Assembly (NCBI GenBank): GCA_013397435.1
Contig: VZRG01001333.1
Coordinates: 124,001 to 188,000 of the forward strand
DNA: 64,000 bases
Direction: 5' to 3'
Source of the DNA: Erythrocercus mccallii
Taxonomy: Eukaryota; Chordata; Aves; Passeriformes; Dicruridae
Below, piece by piece: positions 26,106-40,263 of the stretch. The position numbers and the translations under genes are program-made. The notes under the pieces were generated by a model that was not told the DNA's origin, did not search any database, and was given only the letters and a program-made list of their open reading frames with translations. Each line of letters opens with the position of its first letter. Positions within the stretch are counted from its first letter, which is position 1.

Positions 26106-29100
26106 TTACTTCACATTAGATTAATACTCTAAAAAGGAACTAAGCTGTTGATCCTCTAGCAAAATTCAAATTTATTTTTCTTGATTGCTGTTTTTTTACT
26201 CCATAATTACTTTGGATAATATTTTGTTTGTAGGATAGACAATAGCAGAAAAATTATCTCCCTTGAGCTCTTCTTCTTTGAGTATCCTCTTAAGTTAACA
26301 ACAAGACTAGCTTAATGCTAGGCTGGATGAGCATTTTGAGGGACTTGGTAACTTTGTTTGGTTTTCCTCCTTTGAACTGAGCTATGTTTAGCCTTAGTGG
26401 ATTAGGTTTTTTGTGACTGTTGAATTACAGGTGGTAACTGTAAACTCACACCTTTGCTCTTGAAATATATACAGATGTTTTGCAGCAGTCATCTTAATTT
26501 GCTAAGAAATGTTAATGTTCTTCAAATTTTCTTTAAACAGTGGAAATGAAGTAACACCAAAATTGCATCAACTCTACCCTTGTATTTGGTAACATGGAAA
26601 TACGGAGTATCTCGTGAAGCTTTCCATGACTGAATGACAGAGCGTATTTAGACATGGAACACATGTTGTTAAAAATATGTAGATAAACAAATTAAATACA
26701 TTCTTTTCAGTGTTTCACATTTTGGCTAAGGTAAACAGTTTTTACAGAAGCTAAGTAGCCATCAAGTTTTCTAGGTGTAATTTTGATCTGAAGGTAGAAA
26801 AGGACATCAGGAGGAAAGAAAGATGAATGCAAGTTTTGGCAGTTGGACTTGCCTTTTTCAGAGCTTCCTGCTCAGTTTTTCCACTCTTGTAGGTTTTGTT
26901 GGGATTTTGGGTTTTTTGAGGCACAGGAGGTGATATGTGCTCAAGGAAGAAGCCTCAACTTCGGGGCAAAAAGTGTGGGATAAGGAGTCTGAAAGCGTCA
27001 GGAGCAGGGGCCTCAGGAGCTGGGACCTCTCACTGCATTTGTCAGGTGGAAGAAGAGAAAAGAAGGTTTGGTCATTGCTTGCTTACAAGGGTAAGGAGTG
27101 AAATGTTAGAAGGTTGAGTGAGTCGGTCACTAGAAAACTAAACTGGAGTAAAGAAAAACAGGTGATGCACTCTTGTGGCTGCAAAGGGTGAAAAATGCCG
27201 CAAGACAGCAAGATATTTGTTCTTATGTGAGCCCTGAACTGTCTGCATGGACCAGAATATTGCAATAGTGCAACATAATTAATGATAAAAAGTAATAACT
27301 AGAAAAACATAGTAACATAGCAAACTGGTCATTTTAAGGCACAAAAAAATGTTATAATCTTTAAGGGTTAGAGCTAGAATGGTTGCCACTTCTTGCCAGA
27401 AATGTCTTCACTCACCAGTGCACCCTTTTTCTGTGAATCTGTCATGGTCACTGGCCATAATCCAGACTTGATTTGATGAGACACAAGGTCAGAGAGATTT
27501 TGAATAGCGGCTTTGACCTTTTCGTTATAGGTACTGCAGGAGAAGCCGCAATCAAGGTTCTGACTGCCACTACAGTAGGTTGTTCTTTGTTGAACGAAGA
27601 ACTAGGTTGAACTTTACGAGGTCCAAGATGAAACTAATAAGAAAAGAGAAATTAAAAAAAAAAATAAAAATAAAGTAATGGAAAGGTTGAACAGGTTTTT
27701 TTCTTAGAGTGTTTTTTACACCTGAAAACACCTAGGGGCAAAAGAATAAAATTGAAGTTAGCCTTGTCTTAGTCTAGTTTCACAAAATGACAGAAGCAAT
27801 TAAAACTGTTAATGTTTATGAATAAACTGCAGAAGTTCAGTGAAAACCCTAAGAATACAGAAGGTATCTACTGTGTTATAGCTTCATTTGGAGCAGTATC
27901 CCTAGGCACGAGTATCCCTAGGGTTTGCATCCTAAATGCATTTCTTCTGCTCTTTAAAATTACAAAAATAGAAATATCTTCCTGGCCATAGTTCAGTCAG
28001 CAAATGGAGAAGAAAGCAGGAAGATGCTTTATCTGAGTGATACTGAACATCTGAGATCTGCAATGAAGTTGAAGGAGATGAGCATTTTGCCAGAAGTCAC
28101 TTTAACGGGAAGTACAGCAAAGTATGGTGGGAAACACTCTGTGTTTTCCTCTATATCCATGCTACATGCAGCAGGAAATACTATTGTTTTCCCTAAATAG
28201 TGTGAACACATTTGATTTTTCTCTTCTTAGTGATCCATTCTGATTGAAACTATTTAGATTTCTAAAACAAGCACTGTTCTATAGCAGCCTTTGTTGACAG
28301 TAAAAGGGAGTATAGTTAGGCAAGACATCACCATTGAGCTTATAGCAGATTACCTTGTTTCCTTTCAGCCTTTCACATAAATGGCTTTTTTAATTCTTTT
28401 CTGTTGAATTTTGAAGTCCTCTCAGCACTGAAGAATGTTTTATAATTTATTATCATTGACATACTGTGAGATGATTCCTTTGAAAGGATATTTCTGGTTG
28501 CACAGTAGCAGCTCTTCAAGTATGAAAGCTTTCTTTAGAGCTTGTCACAGCACTTTTCAAATCTCTACCTATAAATTTAGGGACTTTCTTAAAAGCTGGT
28601 GTTCTTACAACTTTTTCATGAACTCTGGGACATGTTTTTTGTGGGTTTTTTTTGTACCTATTTCCCTTTATCATTTTATGACCACAGTCCTTTTCACCCT
28701 CTATCAGTCTTGAAAACAGGAATATTTTCCGTATGAGATTACAAGTTTGCCGTGAACTGAGGCCTAACAATTTCTGTCTTAAAAAAAAATCTGAATTTAA
28801 TCTTATACATTAGACAGTGCCATTCTAGTTCTTACTGCTAATGCAATTCCTTGTAATTGGTCCCTTACCCCTTGTGGAACACCCTGAAGGTTAGCAGCTT
28901 CGTTTATATGCAGGAAGAGATATTTTGTCAATGAGTAAATCCTAAAAATTTGGTGGCAGTGTTTATCTATTTCCTTTTCCATATAAATGCATATCCTATC
29001 ATGGTAATACATTGCATAATGTAACATGTATAACACAGAAATGCTGACCCCATAGCACATAGATTATTCATAGCCCAAACCCACCCCAAATGGAATGATA

Positions 29101-30074
29101 CAAAATGAGCTGTGTTTTGTCTCACCTTTTTTACTGGAGGGAAATGGCACTTTTTTTTTCACTTCACACCTAATAGAAACACCAAAGGAGATATGGAAAT
29201 CTAAAAGAGTGCCTTCCATAAATTGCTCTTTAAGCTGTCTGAACTGTGGAATGAAAACAAAATGAAGAATTCTTGTGATCAAGTTCAAGTCACAAGTATT
29301 TAATGTAATTTTAATAGCTCCTTTTATTAAGAGTGGCCTACTAGAATTTTTTAAGGAACCTATTGATTGTCCATGTCTCTGTCTATGGTAGAGTTCAGCA
29401 TCTATAGTAAGAGTATGCAAAATGTCATCTTATGCTTCATACTAAGAAAACTAAATTTACTTGGAATGAATCACACTGCTTATCCTGGTCTTACCTGCTG
29501 TTTCTCATCTCAGGACTGGACAGGTGAGCAAGGCTTACAGAAGTCAGATCTGTTTCTTATCCTGGTTCGTTACCTTCAGAACATGGTAAATTCTTTTGAG
29601 GAAGAATTTATAAGCCTGCAGAAAGGGGCTACACAAAAGAAAGACATTTCTTGAAACACAAGCATATCAATCTTTGTAGCCTTTCTCTTACCAGCAGCTT
29701 CAGATTAACACAGATGCAGTTATGTTGAGTGGCAAGATATTTTCCAAATGGAGCATGTTATGGATTATATATCTCCAGGTTTGAGCATAGGACTTTTTTT
29801 TTCACCACTGTGTCAGAGCAGCTAAGTGGCAGATGAAAGGCTTTGATCACCAGTGCTGGATTTGTCAGTCTCTTTCCCAGAGCAGATAGAGGATAAAATA
29901 CCTGAGGAAGCTGCATTGTTCTAGATTCATCACGTCTGGCCCTCAGTGAGAGCTCAGATGTTGCATCTGTACTGCCTTGTTACAGGAGACATGAAGTTAG
30001 GGAGGACGCTATGTGTATTTTCTCTACTGACTCGCCTTCCATTATGCCATGTTTGTTCTCTAGGCTGTTCTTAC

Positions 30075-30360
30075 TAGTTGCTGTCATCTTCCCCTTTCAT
30101 CCCATTCCTTAGTAGCTCAGCCCATGCCCTCCTGCCTTCCTCATTTTATTATACCCATGCATCTTTTCAAAGTTTCACAAAACTTTTTCTCTTCAGTACT
30201 TGGAGTAAAAGTTCTTACAGCATCCTTTCTCCATTCACTTTGTCCCACATGCTTCATTTTATTTTCCTTGAGCACCTCCTACGCCCTACTTTTTTCCATC
30301 CTTATTCTTTCCTTAGTCCTTATTCTTTCTTGTATTTGTCTCCCTGGTTTGGATGTTGTT
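30075..30360. repeat. Pyrimidine-rich segment
   Basis: Nearly 290 bp of the + strand are strongly enriched in C and T. They include a duplicated word tccttattctttcct at about 30299 and 30317. The bias avoids stop codons and explains the two long overlapping chance frames here (139 and 113 codons). Confidence 0.7.
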
Positions 30361-31599
30361 ACCTCTTGGAGTGCAGTGATTTTGTGCAACCAGCTCTGCT
30401 ACTTCTGCAGAATAGCAATAGAAAGAATGAAAAGATCAGAAATCTATGCAAATGCAATCTCTTGAAGAGTAGTGAGTTGAGGGTAGTGCACATGTAAAAT
30501 GTCCCTTGAAACACAGAATAAATGAAAAGTGAAGCTGTTAATTTAACTTCTCTGCTTACAGTTTTGGATTAGACATCACCATAAGCAGGCTGCATCTCAG
30601 CTACACCAGTTAAGTTTGCAGCACCTGCTCTGGGATAAAATTTCCAGTTATTGAAAAAGGAGGAGTGGAAATTCTCTTTGTAGTTATGTGTGAAATGCAT
30701 AAACCAGAAGTGAAACACAAATGCAAAAGTATCTGAATTTTTTTGTTGTGGTTGGAGGTGTGTTACCAAACCTATTTTGTTGTAAGTACTGTTGTATTTC
30801 ATGGAATTTACCATGGCTTTGTTTTATAATTTTGAGAAATCACCTGGTGCCTCCTTTGCCCCAAGATATATTCAGCTGTCCTTATCATGCTTAACAGATG
30901 TTGATCAGACCTGTCTTTGAATTGTCCCAGCATGTTAATTCCACTGTCTCCCTAGGCAAACTATTTTAGCATTCGTAATATCTGTAATACAATGGTGGTT
31001 TTTTACACAACAGCATGACACTAAGCCTTGTACTTACCTTATGATTCACTGTAATCCTTGCATCCTTTTCAGCCAACCTGTTAGCTCCCCAGATGTTCCC
31101 CATCCTGAATGTCTTTGTCTGGGTAATTTTGCTTAAATGCAGTACCTTTCAGTTTTCTGTATTACATAGCATCTGATTCCCAAACATTAGGCCAGAATAA
31201 CCTGCTTTTTCAGTTATTTCCTTAGAAGTGGTGGTTGGTTGACATGTTTGTTTCTTTAGAGTAGAACCTTAAATGAAAACAACCTTTGTCTCTCTAATGG
31301 GTTATGACAGTACCTTCCAACCCTGTACTCCTTGATAACAGAAGCAGGCAACAGATCTTTCACCAGAGATCAAGCATATGTTTATTGATCTAATATGTAG
31401 TGTGAACCAATATGTGTATATTCATATAGATTTCACTAGCTTTGACAAGAATTTGTTTTTAATTGCCCAGTCCCATTACATCTTCACTGATGGAGGCATT
31501 TTTTTTCAGTTCCTTCTGAAAAGCATATGCCACTGTGGATATTTGCAGGAAAGGGTCAGTCCATAGGAGTGACAGTGGAACATCCAGAGGACACCCTGT

Positions 31600-31670
31600 A
31601 TTTACATGTGACCTTGCACAAAAATGGAAGATAACTTAACCTGTCTCAACATGTGCAAAATGCTAATTAG
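31600..31670 (+). mobile_element. Possible MIR core remnant
   Basis: The words catgtgaccttgcacaa, then ataacttaacctgtctcaac and gtgcaaaatg follow the order of the MIR core on the forward strand, with a small insertion. The match is weak and may be chance. Confidence 0.28.
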
Positions 31671-32274
31671 TTTGTTCAATGCAAAATATATCACATGGAT
31701 TGATTTGTCATGTACTTGCTATGTAGAAAATTTTGCCATTCTCTCGAGTGGAGTTTTCAGTATTATGAAGTTGTTTTATTCATAATGCCTTCTTTAGTCG
31801 CTATTTATTGATTTTTGTAGTAGACCCTTCCATAAATTTCGTAATTAATTACTTGATCTTGAGCCCTGAAGGACTTATTTATTGCTTGAAAATTAAGAAA
31901 TCAACTCAGGCTGTAAGACTACTCTTATCCAACCTTCCTTTGAAAAGAATTGACCTGTAAAATTAAGTGGGGGGTTTTTTCTGAATTTTATGTAATATTA
32001 ATACCTCCTGTTTTGTATACGCTTTGAAATTTTCCTGAGCTGTCTGTAAACTAAACACAGTTGCATTCTTCTGTGCCTGATGACTTTGAAATCAAATGAC
32101 GGACTATATTGCACAGATTTACATTATGTAATGGCTTTGAGATACAAAATATTTTCTGTAACTTGTTTTCCCTTGCCAGACATTCTGTTGTTCTATGGAA
32201 CTGCATTTTAGAATCCTGACCTATTTTTTATTGTTTCAGAAGCAATATCCTGAACATATCTTATTATGAGGAAA

Positions 32275-32380
32275 ACGGTATTGTTTTTTAATACAGTTTT
32301 TATGTAATTATTTATATACATAAATACATATAAATTTCTGTTATGTGGGTTTTTATATTTAATATAATTTTTAATATATT
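32275..32380. repeat. AT-rich low-complexity stretch
   Basis: Repeated tatata/taata words with few G or C bases, similar to the stretch at 26015-26105. Confidence 0.8.
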
Positions 32381-32774
32381 GTCTGCCAATTTCTTAGTTC
32401 ATAGACTATTTTATCATCTGGTTTTCATAAATATGAAAGAATGCCATATTCACAAACTCCTGCTGAAATTACTTTCATATATCCACACCAACATCTCCCT
32501 TCCTTTCCTCTGGAAAATATTGTTCTCTATCAAAAGTTTAAAATCATGCAGGAAAGCAGCTTTCTGCTGTGCTCATTTGATTTGTCTGTGAAAATCATTT
32601 TAGAAGTGTATGGACATGTCATGTAACACACCTTCTGTCCTTCGTCATCACAACATCTCTTCCTGGAAACACATTTTAAGGTAGTGGTTTATGACTGCTC
32701 TGAAGAGGACAGACGTCACAGGAGTTTTGTCTTGGTACTGTGGTGCTGCTGTGTAGGCAGACAGATTATTGTTA

Positions 32775-32865
32775 TATATGATTTGCATCTGTGCATTAAA
32801 TGCTAAAATACCCATTTTACAGATAGTTTAACAGAGATGTTAAGTAATTTGTTGGAAGTATTTGG
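32775..32865 (-). mobile_element. MIR core-like remnant
   Basis: The + strand word cccattttacagatagttta followed by cagagatgttaagtaatttg is very close to the antisense MIR core (cccattttacagatgagg... gaggttaagtaacttg). The copy is short and old, and its ends cannot be fixed. Confidence 0.5.
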
Positions 32866-35800
32866 CTTTGATGTAGCATCTACTGACAAAGATGATTTTC
32901 TTGACTGGGTCTGGAATAAGCCTGTGATGAAACAGTGGAATTCACTGGATTTGACTAATGAGAAATGATGTCTCTTCAGTGACACTGAGAAATAACACAG
33001 CAAGCGGGTATTCCTGGTGTTTGGCATACAGGCTTTTGGTTTCCCCATTTTCTTGACAGTTTGTTGTGGACCACTCCTGGATTTTCATTTGCCAAGACAA
33101 ATTTTCTCTAAACTGCAAGAAAATAAATTAAGCTTGCAAGTGTTGAATTGTAGCAATGTTCATTCTCAACTTGATGAAAATTTCAGGACATTAATTCATA
33201 TGTGTTTTCTGCACTCTCAAGTGCAGAAACTAGCATTTAACTAAAGGAACCTAAATTAGCATTTGAAGGAGTTGCAGCAAAAATTAAGGACATGCTGGTT
33301 AAGAGATACTAAGTCAGAAAAAGGAAAGGAAACATATTCATGATGCTTTCTCTTTAATTAATATACAAAAGGTAACATTTTTATGCAGTCAGGAGAGATT
33401 TTTCTGGAGGAGCAGAAAGCTCTCTGTGAATGGTTCCCATTTCTCATTAATGCGTGACAGAGCCTAAGTCTCTTTTGCATTGCTGGATGAGGGCCTTATC
33501 TTAGGCAGTCAGCAAGGCAGTGCTGATAATTTGAAAACATTTGTGTATACCAGGAAATTGACTTATAGAAGTATTACATTATAGCTTCAGAGGGAATTTA
33601 TGGAGACCATAAATATATTGGTTTAATTAGGGTTACAGTGCTAAATGCTGACACGTTCTCCTCAAAGGCTGCTTTCAGAGCACAATTACTAAATGTTTTC
33701 TTTCAAAACACAGGAAGCTTGAGGATGAAAATTAAGGTAGATAATTCAGTTGAGGTTTTTGTGGGTTTGAAGTGTAGTCACAGTCCACGTGAGTGTGTAT
33801 CCAGAACCACAGCTAGAGCTGAGAAAGAGCAAGTCATGAATAGCTGCATAGGTTAAAAATTATAACAGTAAGAGATGTTGTCTCAGTTTGGCAAACATTA
33901 TTTTAACAAAGCTGAGCAAACTGAGAAAACTTAGTTTTCAGGGACTTACAATGTTACTAAAAAACCAGTTGTACTCTTTTGTTTTCCCCCATTTATTTTT
34001 TTCAAAATGGTTATTTACTGTAAAAATCAAGGGCCTGAGAGTAGCCATGCAACACATAAGGCAGGGTGAACTATTTAATCTACTCAACACGACTTTATCT
34101 GTTTGCTGGGGCTTTTGCCAACTTTGCTTTCATAAAGACTAGTTGCAAAATAGCTCCTTTCTGTCTGTGTTCTGTCTTTCTGCTTTCTCAGATCACTAGA
34201 GATAGTTATCCCTGCCTTTAGTGACCAGGCCTAATTAAAATCTAGTCTGTCTAATGAAAATAGGCAGGCAGAAATACCAGGTATGCAGCTCTCTAAGAAT
34301 ATGGAGAGAGGTTTGTGGGGTACTGAGTGGGACACAATCAGTCACAGAGTGTTTTGTGGTTACTTCCTCAGCGATCATCTCACCAGTGGCTTTCAAGGCT
34401 GGTTTTGGCAAGGAGGTGGTTGCTGTAGCAGAGTCCTCTCCTCCCCTGCAAATGCAGGACACCAAGGAAAGGAGATGTACGCTGTGATTCCAGTTACTTA
34501 CACCTCCATATGTCCTTTCTGAGGTCGTTTCTGTGCTGTGTTTATGGTGAGTTTGGGTTTTTCACTTGGGTTCATGCCCCAAGAGGGCTCCTTTTTATCT
34601 TTTAACAGATAATTCTCATTCTTTTCTTTGGGCACTGTAGGAGGCATGTTACGAATGTTTTCGGCAATTCAAGGCAGAACAGGCACAAGTAATGGCAGCA
34701 TTTTACTTTCTGTGATGTCGTAGTCTGGGTCATCCAGGCTCCAGAATCCTGGAGGCCCTTGTTCAGACTGTTTGCAGCCAGAACACATGAAAATAGCAGA
34801 GAGGACTCTTTTTTTTTGAGTTTGCTGGATGAACTCTGAGTCACTCAGCACTGTGCTGAGCTAGTTTATTGCAAGAAGTAGGAAAAGCCTTGCTGTCCAT
34901 TGCAAGACCTCAGCAGTCTGAGTAATGTCAAGTCTAATTTGGATGCATCAGCACTGCACTGCTGCTGATTTTGTCTCCAGCTGTTTCCTCTCAAGGAATG
35001 CCATCTTCTGAAGCAATCTCCTGTGTGTTTTGACTTTGTACCTTGTTCTCTTCTGACCATCACACCATACTTTTCCCAGTTTTTACTGCTCAGGTGCTGA
35101 TCTGCTCCTCAGCGGTACCAATGAGAGAGTTCAAAGCAATATGATAGATGTGAACCCAGTGGCTGTCCTGGTGGGAGGTATGGTCTTAAGACTGAGGAGG
35201 TTTGGGATTAGTTTTTCTCTTCCTGGAAATAGCAGTGCATTGTGTGTTTCATAGTCACCACATAAATCATGTCTCTTACATATGTAGCTGTGGAAAAAAC
35301 CGCTTGGGAGCAGGTCCTACAGAGACAAGGACAGTGTATAGTAAAACAGCTCTAAAAGGCAAATATTTCACTTGAGGCAATGCAAAATGCAGAAGAAGAA
35401 CTCCAGAGGAAATTTTTTTCCTCTCTGAAGACTTCTACTTTCCCTTTTCATAGTGTGGAGGATGTAAAAAATTATCACTTTGTAGTATACCTGGAATTGG
35501 AGAGATGGGAGAAACAGTTGGAAAGAGAAATGGGCTCAAATTAGCCTTGCATGCCAGCCCCTAAAACTGCGGTGGTCTTCCTGTAACTCATCCTATTTTA
35601 CATGGCGTGCTAGACAAAAATTTCATGATTTTTAATTTTGTTGAAAATAGTGATTACAATCATATTTAGAGCTACCAAGAAACTGATTTTCAAGATAGTA
35701 AGGCAAATAGGTCATTAATTTTTTCATTCTGATCATCCAATGCATTTCTTTTTTGCAGTAAACTTCAAAATGTCTTTTTGTCCTCTAACACTGAGACCTG

Positions 35801-37642
35801 AAGTGATAGAAAGGAATGGTGTAAAAGACAAGTGTTTGCCAGTGCTAGAGAAGCCAAGGACATGCAAAGAAAACAGATTAATTTAGTGGCAAACAGGCAG
35901 AGACCATGAAGAACACTTTTTACAGCAGATATTTTGCAGAGACAGCAAAGGGACTGGAGCAAGCATGATCTACTGAGATATCCTCACATTTTAGTACTTA
36001 AAAAGCAGCAGCATTTTGAATCCTTGTAGGCGTTTCAAGGCCTTGTCAAGGGGGGGCAGATGCAGAAGAGCTGTAAGAATCCATTCAGTGGGAAGCATTG
36101 TGCTGTAAAGAGTTGGTGCTTAATTACATCTGAAGGATACCAAAGGAATGAGGAAACAAAACTGTTAATATGAAAGGCTAATAATTGAATTTATCTAATT
36201 AATAGTGTCTGATTCAACCTGAGAGCTGGGAGGCAAATTAGTTACTGTTTAAAAAGTTTAAAGATAAAGATTATGGTAAATGAATTCTATCACCTTATTT
36301 AAGCTTGAGTTTTGGCATTTTAGAAGTCATAGTAAGCTATATGTGATACGAAAACAGGCTCTGTTATAGTATATCCCTTTACCATGGATTATGTTCGAGA
36401 AGCTAGAATTGAGTACTTTTCAAGGACAGGGAAACACAAGAAATCAAGAATTAATCAGATTTTGGCATTACAATTTCATTAAGATTTGGCGTTTATTGAG
36501 TACCAGTAGATTTTTGACATCTAAGGAATTCTGTTAAATCCACTTTTGCAATCGCAGGAGCCCTTGCAGAATTTCAATGCATGGGATACACCTGGGTGTT
36601 AGGATTTCCATGAATTTATAAGGAATGTTGAATCATGAAACAGGCTCCAGATAATCTCCATATCATTGCTCCAGTCCCCCCTCTTAGCACGACCAGTTTC
36701 CAACCTCTTGTCTTCTTTCCTTTTGTGACGTGGTGCACTGATAAAGAGTGGCCTCTGGATATGCTGGGACAGCAAGTGATTTACTCTTTTTCCAAATTTA
36801 AAAAGGTATATCTGTCCTGTAAAGACCTGGGTATTTGTATAGAACCCTGTGAAATAAAATCTGCTATTTCTACAGGAACTGCAATCCTGTGCAATGAAAA
36901 ATTAAGGCGTCCTGTATTATTTACTAACTTGTCTTAGTGCTAGTGCTGTCCTGTGTGATCAGGACTTAATGCAGTAAAGCATGCAAAAACATGCCAAGGT
37001 TTAAACACACTAGTACTGTTGCCAGGCATGTGCTTAAATACTTTGTTGTCCTAACCCCTCAATTTGTCTGAAATATTATATTAAAAAATAAATATATAAG
37101 AATTATCATAGAGTAAGTGAAATGAAGGGCAGATGGAGAAGAAGACAAGGAATAAAAATTGATGCTCATGGACTTCAGTGTGTCTCTTTCTGCTTTGAAA
37201 GTCAGTGGAAGTGCATAAACCCATAGTTTCTTTATAGAAGTGAGTAGCATGCTGAGCACGTTGCAATACACTTAATCTAATTCCTATTAGATTAGAGGGA
37301 TCACTTGGTGTATGTGAAAGTCTAGTGTAGCATAGGGGATATTGTTCTGTAGTTTCAGCTACATTTACTAATGTACTATTTTTATTTCACTTGTTTTTTA
37401 ACAAAACCTTGCATAGTTGACAACTCATTCTGTGTCCATTGGCATGCACTTACAGACTGCCCATAACCTTGAAAAAGAGACAGTATTGTTAAAGAGAAGT
37501 TTGTGTTAGAACTGGATCTGGAACTAAAAAACTTCAAAAGAAATGGTTTACACACTAATAGCGCCTCAAGATGCTGTAACTAAACCCTGTTAGGGCCATA
37601 ACCTGGGCAAAAACCCTAAGGTACAAAGAGGATTGTGAGCAG

Positions 37643-37658
37643 AAAAAAAAAAAAAAAA
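37643..37658. repeat. Poly(A) run of 16
   Basis: A pure A16 run. The preceding sequence shows no processed pseudogene or SINE that I recognise, so it is listed as a simple repeat. Confidence 0.9.
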
Positions 37659-38814
37659 GGCAGCTTTTGGTCAAGACATTTTGTTTCTGTCCTGATTAGA
37701 GCAGATTTGTTTCCAAGTCTGGACTGCTTTCCTTGCTGAAGACAGTTGAGCAGAGGAATTTGTACCATGGACACTCCCATAACAGTGGCCGCACCTGCCC
37801 AAACAAGCAGGTCTTGGCTGCAAAACCCCAGGCATTTAGAAACTCTTGCAGGTGTTTCTACAGCTTAAGTTTTACTTCGCTCAGGTTTTCCATACCATGG
37901 TAAATTAATTTAGTTGGAGTGCCTACCAGCAAGCTGAGTCATACTGCTTACACAAAGACATTTGCAAAGGCAGGGTGTTTCGTGATTTGTTCGTGGAGCT
38001 TTGCATTTGTAATTTACATTTACTGGAGTAAAGAGGAGACAAGACTGAGCACGCTCCCTTCCTGCAGCAAACCCTTGGCTTGTTGCAGGCAGGCGATTTG
38101 CAGTGCGCTTGCTCCCTGGGATGGCAGCAGTGACAAAGCAGCACTGAAAGTGCTTAGCAGCAAATTATTAACTGAAGTGGTTTGACTTTAGTCACTTTTC
38201 CCCAGTCTAAAGCTTTGACTGCCCTTTGGTTTAGATTGAAATCGAGAATTGTTGTTGCTTACAGCAGTACTGTAATGTTGAGAGGCACCAAGGTTTCTGC
38301 ACTTGCGGGTCTCATTTACTAGTTGTTTGTGCGTTTTATGTTTCTTTTGTACCTTTGCTACTGCCTTTCTCTTTGTGGGTTTTGTGCAGCTGGTGGGGGT
38401 TTGTTATGGTTTTGCAGATCGTATTTTATTCTAGGTATTTGATCCATCTCCAGGATGAAGTCTGGCTCAACCCTTCTTACCTTGAGGATTACAGTGTCAG
38501 TCTGCTTTGGTCTTTCTCTTACTACAAATTTCCCAGCTGTCAACATTTTCTTTGTCAATTCTAGTCTTGTGCTTTTTTATGTCATTGCCTATAATACTTC
38601 ATTTTTCTTTCTGGTTTTTGGTGGGTTGGTTTTTGTGTGTTTCTGTTCAATGTACACACTTATTTAGAAGATTATTGGGAAGACTTAGTTACATGAAGTA
38701 GGAGTCATGATGAAGCCCCAGGTTTCTGCAGCATGACAGTAACAGATGGCCTTTATATTGACCTTAAATTAACTGGGCTTAATGTGGAGCTTGCTTGCTC
38801 TAGCTGCCCTTCAA

Positions 38815-39394
38815 TGTATTGTGGTATATCCCCAGCTGGCAACTAAGCCCAGCACAGCCACTCACTCCCCTGCCCAGGTGAAATGGGAGAGCCAGTCAGA
38901 GGACTAAAAGTGGAAAGATTCGTGGGTTGAGATAAAGACTGTTTAGTAGGTAAAGCATAAGCTGTACACACAAGCAAAGCCAAACAAGGAATTCTTTCAC
39001 TCCTTCCCGTGGGCAGACAAGTGTTCAGTCAGGAAAGCAGGGCTCCATTGTGTGTAACAGTGACTTGGGAAGACAAATGCCATCACTCCTAGTATCCCTA
39101 CCCTTTTCCTCCTTCTTCCCTCAGCTGTGTCTGTTGAGCATGATGCCATATGGTATGGTACATCCCTTGGATCAGTTGAGGTTAGTTGTCCCAGCTGTGT
39201 CCCCTTCCAGTTTCTTGTGCACTCCCAGTCTGTTCACTGGTGGGACGCAGAAAAGGCCTTGACTCTGTGTAAGCACAGCTCAGCAATACCAAAAAGTCCC
39301 TGTATTATCAACATTGTCTCCAGCATAAATCCAAAACAGGGCCCTATACTAGCCACTGAGGAAAATCAACTCTACCCCAGCCAAAACCAGCACA
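38815..39394 (-). repeat. 3' LTR of the ERV-like element
   Basis: This stretch of about 580 bp is bounded by TG at 38815 and CA at 39394 on +. Family-typical words, seen on + as the reverse complement, include aaggccttgactctgtgtaa (39254-39273), ccatatggtatgg near 39146, gggttgagataaagactg near 38925 and cagctggcaactaagc near 38833. At the place where family members usually carry a TATA-like motif (about 39125-39140, minus strand) the sequence is changed, so the promoter is probably dead. Confidence 0.72.
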
Positions 39395-39859
39395 TTCTCT
39401 GCTCTTCATTCATTACCATTTACATCATTCTCAGGCACCACATTGTCCAACACATTGTCATTATTTGCCACCCCCTTCTCATGCCTTGATACAATTCACA
39501 GATATTATTTCCCCTGGCCTGTGGACTGTGCCTGTAAAATGTTCATAAATGTCCACTGAGTTTCTTCAGGACAGGAGTGGTTGTGTGGTGTGTGGAATTA
39601 TTGGGCACCCAAGCCAATTCAAATCCATTTGCTGCTGCCCTTGGAACTGCTTTTTGTCCTCTACTGCTTAGTGTGGTTCCTGCTATAGCCATTCCTCTGA
39701 CATGCAGCCCAAATCATGGGTTACAATGTGATTTAAACCTATATCCATTACAATCTCTGCCCCTGGTCCCTTTGAGCCAGACCATAACATTGAACATTCC
39801 TTCTCTTGCTCCTAGCCTGGCTAGGATTTATCCACAGACTGTAGTCCCGCATGGCTATG

Positions 39860-40263
39860 CCTGCTCCAAGCGAAGCTTTTATCTCTGAGCCACGGTCACT
39901 TTGGGGCCTATCCACTGTCACAATTGCTTTGAGGTACACCTGCTCCAGTGTGGCCTTACCCACAGCCCCTTCAGAAATAAACCTGCTCCATCATAGCCTT
40001 ACCCATGACTGCAGTCCTTCCAGGGCAATACCTGCTCTCTTGTGGGATTATCCGTGGCCACGCGCTTTCAGGTGCTCCAGCATGGATCTGTTCACAGCCA
40101 CTGATGCATCAGTATCCACCTACTGAAGCACAGACTTACCCTGGGCCTCCATCCCTTCAGAGGTGTTCCTGCTGCTGCACTGACATAGCCAGAGCCACAG
40201 CTGCTTCCACATCTACCTGCTCCCACATGGATTCATCCATGGCTCGGGTCCCCTTGGCTGAAG
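39860..40263. repeat. Degenerate minisatellite, unit about 46 bp, inside the LTR element
   Basis: The word cctgctc or a close variant recurs at 39860, 39939, 39982, 40031, 40071, 40119, 40168 and 40216. After the first gap the spacings are 43, 49, 40, 48, 49 and 48 bp. Each unit continues with a catgg- or gtgg-like word, then a ttaccca/ttatccg/ttcatcc-like word, then a gcc and a ccttcag-like end. The units are diverged from each other, which points to an old tandem array. Confidence 0.6.

Noticed and set aside
28803..29060. Minus-strand frame ending in a helix-like stretch, considered as a retroviral envelope or pol remnant
   Set aside because: The resemblance is limited to a few residues, and no LTR or other viral-like segment lies nearby.
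30078..30497. Open frames of 139 and 113 codons on +
   Set aside because: Both lie in the same pyrimidine-rich segment, whose base bias avoids stop codons. The translations are Ser/Leu/Phe low-complexity.
37643..37658. Poly(A) tail of a processed pseudogene
   Set aside because: Sequence upstream shows no mRNA-like body or polyadenylation signal at the right distance and no flanking duplication was found.
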